Shown here: in pieces, positions 1-8,900 of the stretch
Numbering within the stretch: the stretch's first letter is position 1
Layout: every line of letters begins with the position of its first letter
Translations under genes and position numbers: made by a program
DNA from: VBAS01 sp035292525
GTDB taxonomy: Bacteria; Bacteroidota; Bacteroidia; Chitinophagales; Chitinophagaceae
Direction: 5' to 3'
Assembly: GCA_035292525.1 (NCBI GenBank)
Contig: DATDPZ010000281.1
Location: 1 to 15,216, forward strand
Length of the DNA stretch: 15,216 bases
The notes under the pieces: generated by a model
Databases searched by the model: none
Told to the model about the DNA's origin: nothing
The model's input: only the letters and a program-made list of their open reading frames with translations

Positions 1-711
1 CCGGTGAACATATTTCTCAATATGCCCGTACAAAATGGTAGCATTACTCTGCATACCCAATTGATGAGCCGTTTCATGAATTTTCAGCCAGCCTTCGGCA
101 TTTACTTTATCGGCACATATTTTTTCTCTTATTTCAGGATGAAAAATCTCGGCTCCGCCACCGGGTAAAGAATCCAGGCCGGCTTCCTGCAGGTATCTTA
201 GACCTTCCTCATTGCTCATCTTTGCTTTGCGAAACATGTAATCCAGTTCTACAGCCGTATAGCCTTTTATATGCAGGGAGGGACGGTGTTTTTTTATTTT
301 TCTTAATAGCTCCGCAAAAAAATGAAGATTCATTTTTGGATGTACACCCCCTACAATATGCACTTCAGTCACCGGCTTTCCATCATAGCTTTTTACTATA
401 TCCAGCATCTGCTCTTCTGAAAGCTCCCAGCCATCTTCTTTATGTGCATACAGGCGGGAATAGGAACAGAAGTTGCAGCTGAATACGCAAACATTGGTTG
501 GTTCTATATGAAAATTCCGGTTGAAATAAGTTTTGTTTCCATGAATTTTTTCCCGGATATGATTGGCAAGAGAGCCTAGAAAAGGTAAGGAGCCTTTTTC
601 AAAAAGTATTAAACCTTCTTCATCAGAAATTCTTTCACCTGCCAAAACTTTTTCCCTGATCTTATTCAATGCTGAAGGCAGTTTAACAACAGCAGGCAGG
701 TCCTTTATCAT
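1..711 (-). CDS. mqnE: Aminofutalosine synthase MqnE (radical SAM), N-terminal part, cut by window edge
   Basis: The 237 codons read from the ATG at 711 to the window edge are about 60% of the usual length (about 375-390 residues). The radical SAM cluster is CVFSCNFC (C75, C79, C82; Cx3Cx2C), preceded by NFHIEPTN and followed by VHIVGGVHPKM, KGYTAVELDYM and LPGGGAEIFHPEIR. This combination is typical of MqnE, which adds SAM-derived adenosyl to the enolpyruvyl carbon of 3-[(1-carboxyvinyl)oxy]benzoate in the futalosine route to menaquinone. The closest alternatives are the related cyclase MqnC and F420-synthesis CofH; the HIEPTN...GGGAEIF set favours MqnE. The enzyme is cytosolic. There is no Shine-Dalgarno sequence; a -7-like box 20 bases upstream supports the chosen ATG. 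The upstream gene (protease) ends 82 bases away and is probably a separate unit. Confidence 0.9.
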   Translation of the reverse strand, partial: MIKDLPAVVKLPSALNKIREKVLAGERISDEEGLILFEKGSLPFLGSLANHIREKIHGNKTYFNRNFHIEPTNVCVFSCNFCSYSRLYAHKEDGWELSEEQMLDIVKSYDGKPVTEVHIVGGVHPKMNLHFFAELLRKIKKHRPSLHIKGYTAVELDYMFRKAKMSNEEGLRYLQEAGLDSLPGGGAEIFHPEIREKICADKVNAEGWLKIHETAHQLGMQSNATILYGHIEKYVHR

Positions 712-730
712 TTTGTAAAAAATTTTACGG

Positions 731-738
731 CAAAGGTA
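731..738 (-). promoter_or_regulatory. Candidate -7 box for mqnE
   Basis: On the minus strand this reads TACCTTTG, an exact match to the Bacteroidota -7 consensus TAnnTTTG. It lies 20 bases before the mqnE ATG, which predicts a leader of only about a dozen bases. The best upstream TTG is 26 bases away, longer than the usual 17-23, so the -33 element is weak. Confidence 0.45.
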
Positions 739-793
739 GGCACAAAATAAAACCCCGGGGACGTCAATTGATTTAAAATTCTGATTGAAGTAT

Positions 794-3700
794 TCAATAT
801 TTTACTACCGGTATGCTTACATTTTTTTTGGTATCCTCGTAGCCCAGGCTGACAGTATACATGCCCGAAGCTTTCGAACTCAAATCAATCTCTATCACTT
901 TTCCGGCATTACCATTAACTTTTCTTGCCCATACCAACTGGCCGTAAGCATTATATACATTTACAAATACTAAATCAAACGGGGTTCTGAAATGCCAGAC
1001 ATTTACTTTATTTCTGAAAGGAACAGGATAAAGAATATAACCGTCTCTTTTCAACCGGTCAGGCAAAATCTCCGTTCTCACCGTCACATCATCCAGGAAT
1101 AAATTATTTTCAGTATTTCCATGAAACCTGAATCCCAGTTGGAATAAAGGTTCTGTTCCGCTTAACCAGTTTCCCAGATCGAGGGAATCTAATCTCCACT
1201 GATTGCCGGCAGGGAAAAACTCAGCTGTTGGATTCAAGGGGAAATTTACTGTTTGTATGGCGGCACCATATTTTTTATAAATAGACTGAAATGTATTTCC
1301 ACAATCTTTAGAAAGCAGAACAGATAACGTGTCATACCGGGCTCCCGGTGTACCCGGTACTGTTTTGGAAATAGTAGCCAGGTTAAAGGTCATGAAAACA
1401 GAATCAATGCCGGTGTATGAATAATTTGGAAGGAGCAGATCGTCAAACCTGTCAACCGTATTATTTGCAAAATCATTGAACCAGGCTGAGCCCGGATTTC
1501 TTTTTCCGATACCGGCATGCCGGGCCCAGGTTATATCTGCATCCGGATTATAAATGTTCCAGTTGGGGGGAGGGAAAGCCGGATTAGTAAATTCTTCTGT
1601 CACTGCTTCCTGTAAAGCAAATACATCAAAGACCTGGTATGCTTTTACAAAGCGGTCATTCGTGGGATCCTGGTCCGCAACATTATTTGGCTCTGAAGTA
1701 TAAACATGCAAAGTATGATTACCTGTGCTGCCAAGATTGGCAACAGGCAATGTAATGGTAGCCGTTTGATTTCTCACAAGATTTCCAAACCAGAAAATCG
1801 TTCTGACCGGGCCACTGCCATCTACCTGGTAATTGATATTGGCTGAGGTGAGGTTATTTTTACCAAAATTTTTAATAACCACTACCGGGGCAGTACTGTT
1901 CACACACATTTTTGCTTTTGGGTTGATGACATCAACGACACCGGCATCAATATTCTGAAATATTTTTTTGTCAATCTGTATATCATCCAGGTAAAAATTA
2001 TTTCCTTTTTGATTGATCATCCTGAAACGGATCAGCAGGTTGCGTGCCGTATTTAATGAACTGAGGTCAATTGATTTTCTTTTCCATTGACTGATGGCAG
2101 AAGGAGACCAACTGGTAGCAGAAACAACAGGTGGTTCTGCAAAATCCTGGTCAGCTGTATTATTATAAACATTGGTAAAAGTATTTCCGCAATTGGTGGA
2201 AACAGCCACCTGGAAAATTTCAAAGGAATTATTGGGTTGTCCTTTATAAGCCGCCCAGAAACTTACCCAAAGAGAATCAGCAATACCAATTGAAATATTT
2301 GGTGAAATCAGATCATCAGTTTGACCAACGGATAAATAGTTAAAGTGATTAATGAATGCTTTTGCATTTCCGCTTCGGGATATATCCGTTGTGTTTCTTT
2401 GCCAGGTTAAATTATTATCTGGGTTCTGCCTTGTCCAGTTGGCTGGAGGGAAACTGCTTCCTTCAAATCCTTCTGATAGGGGAATACCGGCCAATGGCCA
2501 TTGAATGGCTGAACCATTTGCAACAGCAATTTTACAGTCGTTTGAAGGTACTGAATCCGCGAAGCCATTAGGATCTTTTGTACAAACTACAATGGTATTT
2601 TGTCCTACAATTAAATTTACCGTGTTCAGATTGATAATTGTTGTAGCCCCAGGTGCAAGACTACCCGTCCAGTTATAGGTCTGAATTAAAACATTATTTA
2701 GTTCAACTGTAATGGTCACTGCTGTTAAAACATTTGAACCGGGATTATGTAAAGAAACCGATAACGGAGTACTGGGACCCAGACAATCAGCAAAATTTTG
2801 CGGAGTAAGAATGGAAGAAATGCTGGCATCATTTGGCAGCGGTACTACCGGCTGGCATCCGTTTGAGGATAACAATCCTGACCGGAAGAGAACGATGGCC
2901 TGGTCGGCACGTAAATTTTGCCCGTTGGTAAACATAGACATGCAGCCATCATCGGTATAGTCCATAAAGTTCTGGTACATTCTGCCGGGAGGAGATGGAG
3001 ATGAACAACCGGAAGGTTCAACACCCACAGGACAGCCATAAGTTGGGTCAGCCTGCAAAGGAGTATCATCAATTCCGGGAGTATTTGGAAAATCATCGGC
3101 ACAGCTGGTACTTCCCCAAGGATGAAGCAACCAGAAATAGTGGCCCAGTTCATGGATCAATGTTCGTCCGTTATTATACGGAGTTTCATCGCCACCGGGT
3201 AAGGTGCCGGCAAGTACAACTACACCCTGTTCTGCCTGTAGCGACCCGGGGAAAGTGCCATAGCCCAGAAATCCGTCAGGAAGATTGGCGATCCATATAT
3301 TGATATATTTATCCGTGTCCCAGGCGCTGCTTCCGCCCTGTGCTGTATATTTTACAGGATCCCCTGCACTTAAACTGGATTTTACAGAAGAGGTGATTCT
3401 TACAATACCATTGCTTGAAATATTGGCAGGAGTTCTTTGAGCGAGGCAGAATTGAATTTTTGAATGCCCTCTTACCGAATAAAAGGGGGCACCGTTTGCA
3501 CTGTCTGCATTTAGCCCTGCAAAATCCAGGTTCAACCTGTTTAACTGTGCTAAAATCATGGCATCAGGCACCGTGGCCTGGTTGGATACTACCACATGAA
3601 ATACAACAGGTATATTAATAGTAGCAGCCGTTCTTTGGAGGTTTAAAATATTTTCCTGTTTAAGAATTTTTGTAATGGCATCGCCCAGTAGTTTTTCATT

Positions 3701-3877
3701 TTGAAGATATTGTTCCCGGTACCCGGGAGAAACGGTATTCATGTTGTTCAGCCAAAGCTGTGTGCCGCATTTGTCAATAGTTGAATTTGTGCCGGGAAAA
3801 ACTGACTGCTGCGAAAAAGTAACAGGCATACCAAGTAAAAAAAATGCAATGAATATTTGAATTGTATTTTTTTTCAA
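794..3877 (-). CDS. Secreted M43-type zinc metalloprotease with T9SS C-terminal sorting domain
   Basis: This 1027-residue protein is predicted to be exported by Sec and then by the type IX secretion system. A signal peptide covers about residues 1-22 (two Lys, a hydrophobic run, then TFSQQ). The protease domain (about 85-340) has the zinc motif HELGHYFWLLH (H242, E243, H246, H252) and a Met-turn NFMDY (M305) with many Cys, as in pappalysin/cytophagalysin M43 enzymes. Next come CARDB-like Ig folds (about 348-450 and 645-745) alternating with two choice-of-anchor/cleaved-adhesin-like jelly rolls (about 466-636 and 758-935), which are clearly internal duplicates (EGFEGSSFPPANW versus EEFTNPAFPPPNW). 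The C-terminus (about 945-1027; YPVPFRNKVNV ... GMYTVSL ... VVKY) is a type A T9SS sorting domain. The start codon is TTG; no in-frame ATG lies between it and the upstream stop, and the next Met (17) would destroy the signal peptide. The substrate cannot be told from sequence. Confidence 0.9.
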   Translation of the reverse strand: MKKNTIQIFIAFFLLGMPVTFSQQSVFPGTNSTIDKCGTQLWLNNMNTVSPGYREQYLQNEKLLGDAITKILKQENILNLQRTAATINIPVVFHVVVSNQATVPDAMILAQLNRLNLDFAGLNADSANGAPFYSVRGHSKIQFCLAQRTPANISSNGIVRITSSVKSSLSAGDPVKYTAQGGSSAWDTDKYINIWIANLPDGFLGYGTFPGSLQAEQGVVVLAGTLPGGDETPYNNGRTLIHELGHYFWLLHPWGSTSCADDFPNTPGIDDTPLQADPTYGCPVGVEPSGCSSPSPPGRMYQNFMDYTDDGCMSMFTNGQNLRADQAIVLFRSGLLSSNGCQPVVPLPNDASISSILTPQNFADCLGPSTPLSVSLHNPGSNVLTAVTITVELNNVLIQTYNWTGSLAPGATTIINLNTVNLIVGQNTIVVCTKDPNGFADSVPSNDCKIAVANGSAIQWPLAGIPLSEGFEGSSFPPANWTRQNPDNNLTWQRNTTDISRSGNAKAFINHFNYLSVGQTDDLISPNISIGIADSLWVSFWAAYKGQPNNSFEIFQVAVSTNCGNTFTNVYNNTADQDFAEPPVVSATSWSPSAISQWKRKSIDLSSLNTARNLLIRFRMINQKGNNFYLDDIQIDKKIFQNIDAGVVDVINPKAKMCVNSTAPVVVIKNFGKNNLTSANINYQVDGSGPVRTIFWFGNLVRNQTATITLPVANLGSTGNHTLHVYTSEPNNVADQDPTNDRFVKAYQVFDVFALQEAVTEEFTNPAFPPPNWNIYNPDADITWARHAGIGKRNPGSAWFNDFANNTVDRFDDLLLPNYSYTGIDSVFMTFNLATISKTVPGTPGARYDTLSVLLSKDCGNTFQSIYKKYGAAIQTVNFPLNPTAEFFPAGNQWRLDSLDLGNWLSGTEPLFQLGFRFHGNTENNLFLDDVTVRTEILPDRLKRDGYILYPVPFRNKVNVWHFRTPFDLVFVNVYNAYGQLVWARKVNGNAGKVIEIDLSSKASGMYTVSLGYEDTKKNVSIPVVKY

Positions 3878-4028
3878 TGGATTGCTTTTTGGGAGATGGA
3901 TAAAGTTTTTTACAGGATTTATTGTTTACAATTTTACTGATTATTGATCAGAACCGGTAGATTTGGTTTAATGAAATGATTAACTCATTTTATCATTTAA
4001 ATAAACGTCATTTTTAAAAAAAAGTTTG

Positions 4029-5333
4029 CTAGCCATTAAACAAAGCCCCCGCAATGGTGGCTGTCATCAGGCAGGCAATAGTGCCGCCAATTAGTGCTTT
4101 AATGCCAAGTTCAGTAAGATTTTTCCGTTGATTCGGTGCCAGGGCTCCGATACCGCCAATCTGAATTCCGATTGAAGAAAAATTGGCGAAACCGCATAAC
4201 GCAAAACTGGCCATCACCAGTGTTTTTGGATCTGAAATAACATTAGCCGATTTCATTTCTGCCAACGACTGATAGGCAATGAATTCATTGACGATTGTTT
4301 TTTCTCCTAATAACTGGCCAAATAAAACAATATCCTTGCTATGGATACCAATAATATAAGAGATAGGAGAAAAAGCATATCCTAAAATGAATTGTAAAGA
4401 AAGTTTATCAAACCTCCCGCCGGTATTTTGAGCAATGAGATCATTTAATGTGGTAAGTCTTCCTACCAGGCCAAGGGCTCCGTTGAATATTGCAATCAGA
4501 GCAATGAAGGCGATCAGCATGGCGCCTACGTTTACAGCCAGTTTCAAACCATCCGTAGTACCGTTTGAGATTGCTTCCAGCAAATTGGATCCGATTTTTT
4601 CTTTAGACACTATTAATTCTTTTCCGGCAACAACCGGTTCGGGATCGGGAAAAAGCATTTTTGAAACAACTATAGCAGCAGGAGCAGCCATTACTGATGC
4701 CATCAATAGTAATTTGGCATATTTCTGTTGTTCTGCCACATCGTTTCCACCGAGCATGGTTACATAAACGCCCAGTACACTGCCTGCAGTAGTAGCCATT
4801 CCACCTACCATGATACATAGCAATTCCGTTTTTCTCATTTTTTCCAGGTAGGGTTTTACCAGCAACGGAGCTTCTGTTTGTCCCATAAAAACGTTGGCAG
4901 CAGCTGAAATGCTTTCAGGGCCACTTACACCAATCTTTGAGAGTAACCATGCAAATCCAAAAACAATTTTCTGAAGAATTCCAAAATAATAAAGCACTGC
5001 AGAGAGGGCTGCAAAGAATATAATATTTGGTAAAGCCTGTACGGCAAAAATGAATCCCCAGTTCTGGCTGTCATCTACCAGGTTACCAAAAAGAAACCTG
5101 GCTCCGCTTTTTCCGGTATTTATCACTTTCACAAACAGGTTGGCCATAAAAGAAAAAATATCCGACATCCATAGCAGGTTATTGGTAATTAAAATTGCCA
5201 GTGTGATCTGAAGCAGGAAACCAAGTCCGGCCAGTTTCCAGTTTATTTTTTTCCTGTTATTGCTTAAAAGGAAACAAATAAAAAATAAAAAAAGTATTCC
5301 TGCCAAACCACGTAAAATATTTTCTATATGCAT
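4029..5333 (-). CDS. Concentrative nucleoside transporter (CNT/NupC family)
   Basis: This 434-residue inner-membrane protein is very hydrophobic from residue 9 on and matches the CNT family, which imports nucleosides with Na+ or H+. Visible family signatures are GQTEAPLL (151-158, with E154), VNEFIAY (348-354, with E350) and GFANFSSIGIQIGGIG (381-396); these correspond to the substrate- and cation-binding core in known CNT structures. Length is typical for bacterial members, and all three signatures are present, so it should be functional. The coupling ion and the nucleoside preference are not decidable by eye. The ATG at 5333 gives the expected short N-terminus before the first membrane segment. 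It lies downstream of trxA on the same strand but behind a strong terminator, so it probably has its own promoter; I found no clear TAnnTTTG box. No GC-rich terminator is seen after its stop. Confidence 0.92.
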   Translation of the reverse strand: MHIENILRGLAGILFLFFICFLLSNNRKKINWKLAGLGFLLQITLAILITNNLLWMSDIFSFMANLFVKVINTGKSGARFLFGNLVDDSQNWGFIFAVQALPNIIFFAALSAVLYYFGILQKIVFGFAWLLSKIGVSGPESISAAANVFMGQTEAPLLVKPYLEKMRKTELLCIMVGGMATTAGSVLGVYVTMLGGNDVAEQQKYAKLLLMASVMAAPAAIVVSKMLFPDPEPVVAGKELIVSKEKIGSNLLEAISNGTTDGLKLAVNVGAMLIAFIALIAIFNGALGLVGRLTTLNDLIAQNTGGRFDKLSLQFILGYAFSPISYIIGIHSKDIVLFGQLLGEKTIVNEFIAYQSLAEMKSANVISDPKTLVMASFALCGFANFSSIGIQIGGIGALAPNQRKNLTELGIKALIGGTIACLMTATIAGALFNG

Positions 5334-5444
5334 GTGCCGGGGATTTAATTTGCAGCAATATAGCCGAAATTTTTAATTAACCTGTCTGCCGGGGGAGTTT
5401 AATAAATTCAAAAGATGGAACTTACCCGGGTATTTTTTAAGCAT

Positions 5445-5474
5445 AAAAAAAGCCACCCGTATAAGAGAGGCTTT
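5445..5474 (-). terminator. Intrinsic terminator of trxA
   Basis: On the minus strand a perfect 6-bp stem AAAGCC/GGCTTT (5474-5469 with 5454-5449) closes a 14-base loop and runs into seven T. It starts about 20 bases after the trxA stop. The loop contains plus-strand GTATAAGAGA (5459-5468), which recurs in the terminator at 12127-12156. Confidence 0.85.
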
Positions 5475-5493
5475 CATTTAATTATCTTAGATA

Positions 5494-5811
5494 TTAAATA
5501 TGGGATTCAATTTTCTTTACAAAGTTTCCTTTGGGTTGTGCCCCTATCAGCTTATCCACCAGTTGTCCGTTTTTGAAAAATAAAATAGCAGGAATGGAAG
5601 TAATACCATAGTTCATACTGATTGTTGGATTTACATCCACATTTACCTTGCCCACGTTTATTTTCCCGTTGTATTCCTTTGCCAGATCTTCAATTACGGG
5701 TCCTATTGCACGGCAGGGCCCACACCACTCAGCCCAAAAATCAACTACTGTTAATTTATCTGCTGCTAAAACTTCTGTCTGAAAGTTACCATCTGTAAAT
5801 TCTTTTGCCAT
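5494..5811 (-). CDS. trxA: Thioredoxin
   Basis: This is a single-domain cytosolic thioredoxin of 105 residues, the normal length. The redox motif WCGPC (W29-C33) sits in DFWAEWCGPCRAIGPVI, and the cis-proline is in TSIPAILFF (P74). It has no signal peptide or lipobox, so it should act in the cytoplasm as the general disulfide reductant, including for ribonucleotide reductase and Msr enzymes (MsrA is encoded at 11.2-11.8 kb, but that copy is predicted extracytoplasmic). It follows dnaE on the same strand after a 178-base gap with a candidate -7 box, and it ends in a strong terminator, so it is probably transcribed alone. The gap also holds an AT-only hairpin (5900-5919, 7-bp stem), too weak to call as a dnaE terminator. 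Confidence 0.95.
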   Translation of the reverse strand: MAKEFTDGNFQTEVLAADKLTVVDFWAEWCGPCRAIGPVIEDLAKEYNGKINVGKVNVDVNPTISMNYGITSIPAILFFKNGQLVDKLIGAQPKGNFVKKIESHI

Positions 5812-5840
5812 AATTTATTTTTTTGTTTTTATCAGGGTTG

Positions 5841-5848
5841 CAAAAATA
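5841..5848 (-). promoter_or_regulatory. Candidate -7 box for trxA
   Basis: The minus strand reads TATTTTTG, matching TAnnTTTG, 29 bases before the trxA ATG. No good TTG was found at the normal distance upstream, so this rests on the -7 element alone. Confidence 0.4.
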
Positions 5849-5989
5849 CGTCCAAATAGGATAGGACGAAGTTATGGCAGCATTATGTGATTAACTTGTC
5901 ATTATTAAGACAAATAATGAAGGAAGTGCTGCTAAAACGTCGTTTTGTTTAGTGTTTATTGATTTTATTTTATCCAAAATAATTTCTAA

Positions 5990-8900
5990 TTAATTGGAAG
6001 TTATTTGTACTTCCAGATCCGGATTGTTTTCAAGATATTCTACCAGTTCATCGTTCATTTCAAAACCGGTGTCCAATGTAATAAAGCTGATCTTCAGGTT
6101 ATTTTTTGGTTCCAGTAAATTAAATTTCAGGGAAGATCTGCCCGGGTGTCCTTTCACATTTTCTTCAAAAAAACTAATCATTTCAGCAGTGATATTCTTT
6201 GGATGAATATCTATACAAAGTTGTTTGGTAAGATTTCGTTTAATATTTTCAATTGTAGATACCCCGGAAATTTTAAATTCATATTCAGGTGTGTTATAAC
6301 GTTGTTTAAAATTTCCTGTGATAAATAAAGCGCCGCCCGGTTGCAGAAATGGCGCATGCCTGATATAATCATCTCCCCAGAGTACGAGGTCAGTTTTTCC
6401 GGAATAATCTTCAATAGAAAAAGCGCCATACTTATTTCCTTTTTTAGAAATCCGGTGGTCGGCATTTGTTACTAAACCAATCAGCCTGAATTGACGGTTT
6501 GAATTGGGAAAAAGATTCACTGCTTCCCTGAACTCATTAAATTCTGCTAATGGAGTGATGGAATAATGTTTTATTTCGAACCTGAAATGATCCAATGGAT
6601 GGCCGCTGAGAAACATACCCGTTACTTCCTTTTCATGATCCAGTTGAACGATTAATGGCCAGGGTGCACAGTCTGGTAAAACCGGGTTTTTAATTTCAAT
6701 GGCAAGTGGCAGGTCACCGAATAATGTATTGGAAGAAGACAATGTATTTTGCTGAAATACCTGTCCGAATCGGATAATTTTTTCTAACCCGGTGGCTGTA
6801 TCATCTGGTGATGTAAATAAAAATTGTGCACGGTGATATTCCGGAAAACAATCAAAGGCGCCGGCATATACCAGGCTCTCCAGTGTTTTTTTATTTACAC
6901 TGCGTTGGTTCACCCGTTTTATAAAATCATAAATATCCCCGAAGGGACCGTTCTTTTTTCTTTCTGCTATCAGGTTTTCAACAGCTGCTTCTCCTACACC
7001 TTTTAATCCCCCTAATCCAAAACGTATTTCGCCTTTTGTATTTACAGCAAATCCTTTTAAGGATTCATTAATATCCGGCCCCAGTACTTTTATGCCCATC
7101 CGTTTGCATTCTTCCATAAAGAAGGTGATCTTTTCTATATTGCCGGCATGGTTAAGCACGGCAGACATATATTCGGCCGGGTAATGAGATTTTAAATAAG
7201 CAGTCTGGTAAGCCACATAGGCATAGCAGGTAGAGTGTGATTTGTTGAATGCATATTGGGCAAATGCTTCCCAGTCGGTCCAGATCTTTTCAAGAGTGTA
7301 TTCTCCAAATCCTTTTTTCTTTGCATTTTCAATAAACTGTCCTTTCATTTTATCCAGCACCGATTTCTGCTTTTTGCCCATTGCTTTTCTTAATATATCT
7401 GCATCTCCTTTGCTGAAATCAGCAAGTTTTTGTGCCAACAGCATTACCTGCTCCTGGTAAACAGTAATTCCATAGGTTTCCTTAAGGTATTCTTCCATCT
7501 CCGGGAGGTCATAAGAAATATTTTCTCTTCCATGTTTACGTTCTATAAAATTCGGAATATAAGCAATGGGGCCGGGGCGGTAGAGAGCATTCATGGCGAT
7601 CAGGTCATCCAGCCTGTCGGGTTTCAAATCCCGTAAATATTTTTGCATACCCGAACTTTCAAACTGGAAAGTGCCAATGGTATCTCCGTGCTGGTATAAT
7701 TGAAATGTTTTTTCATCATCCAACGGCAGATCGTCAATATTAATATCCACTCCATGATTCAGCTTTATAAGTTCAAGAGCATCTTTAATGATAGTAAGGG
7801 TTTTTAAACCCAGGAAGTCCATTTTGATAACGCCGGCATCTTCAATCATATTTCCTTCAATCTGCGTTAGCCATAAATCCGATTCTTTTGAAGTGGCGAC
7901 AGGAATTAATTCAGTGAGATCTTTTGGGGCAATGATGATGCCGGCAGCATGAATCCCTGTATTTCGTACTGAACCTTCCAGAATTTCTGCTTCATGTAAT
8001 ACATTACTTTCTATTCCCTTGCCTTTATATAATTCACGGAGTTTTTTTACATTCTCAATTTCATCTGGGTTAAGTCCTTCTTTTTCTGTAAGTGATTTAT
8101 CACCGTCTTTCGGAGTAAGTGGTGCATGCAATACTCTTTTAAGTTCAATGCCGGCTCTTTCTGGCACCAGTTTGGAAATTGCCCTGCTTTCAGGTAAGGG
8201 CAGATCCATTACCCTGGCCACATCTGCAATACTGGATTTGGCGGCCATGGTACCATAGGTAATAATCTGTGCCACCTGGTTTTTGCCAAATTTTTTTACC
8301 ACATAATCAATCACTTTTTGTCTTCCCACGTCATCAAAATCTGTATCTATATCGGGCATTGATTTACGATCGGGATTTAAAAATCTTTCAAACAGCAGGT
8401 TGTATTTTATGGGATCAATATTGGTAATTCCTAAACAATAAGCCACTACGCTTCCGGCAGCAGATCCTCTGCCGGGCCCCACCAATACGCCAATCTCCCT
8501 GCCTGCTTTTATAAAATCTGCAACAATGAGAAAATAACCGGCAAAGCCCATTGTTTTGATGGTGAACAATTCGAATTCTATACGATCAAGCAGTTCATTA
8601 TTCAATTCAGAATAACGATTTTTTGCACCTTCGTAAGTAATATGTTTCAGGTATTCCCATTGGTTGAGAGAGTCCAGGCTTACTTCCCCTTTTCCATGTT
8701 TCTCCGGTTTTGTGTGCATCTTGAATTCAGGAGGTACCGGGAAGGCCGGGAGAAGTATTTCTTTTTTCAGGTTGAGCAATGAAATTTTATCAACTATATC
8801 ATTGGTATTATCAATTGCTTCAGGAAGATCGGAAAATATTTTTTCCATCTCTTCCGTTTTTTTGAAATAAAACTGGTCGTTGGGAAAGGCAAACCGTTTA

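Noticed and set aside
750..765. CCCCGGGG palindrome between mqnE and the protease
   Set aside because: It has no loop and no adjacent T run, so it is not a terminator.
2845..3153. 102-codon minus-strand ORF inside the metalloprotease region
   Set aside because: It lies out of frame within the well-supported protease domain and its translation shows no domain; it is a shadow ORF. The same holds for the other ORFs overlapping dnaE, the CNT transporter, msrA, the CBS gene and the oxidoreductase.
3970..4028. AT-rich AAATGA/TCATTT repeats downstream of the CNT transporter gene
   Set aside because: The pairs are short and made almost entirely of A and T; they do not form a convincing terminator or operator.
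5930..5950. AAAACGTCGTTTT palindrome after dnaE as a terminator
   Set aside because: The stem is almost all A-T, with a loop of three bases or fewer and no following T run in the dnaE direction.
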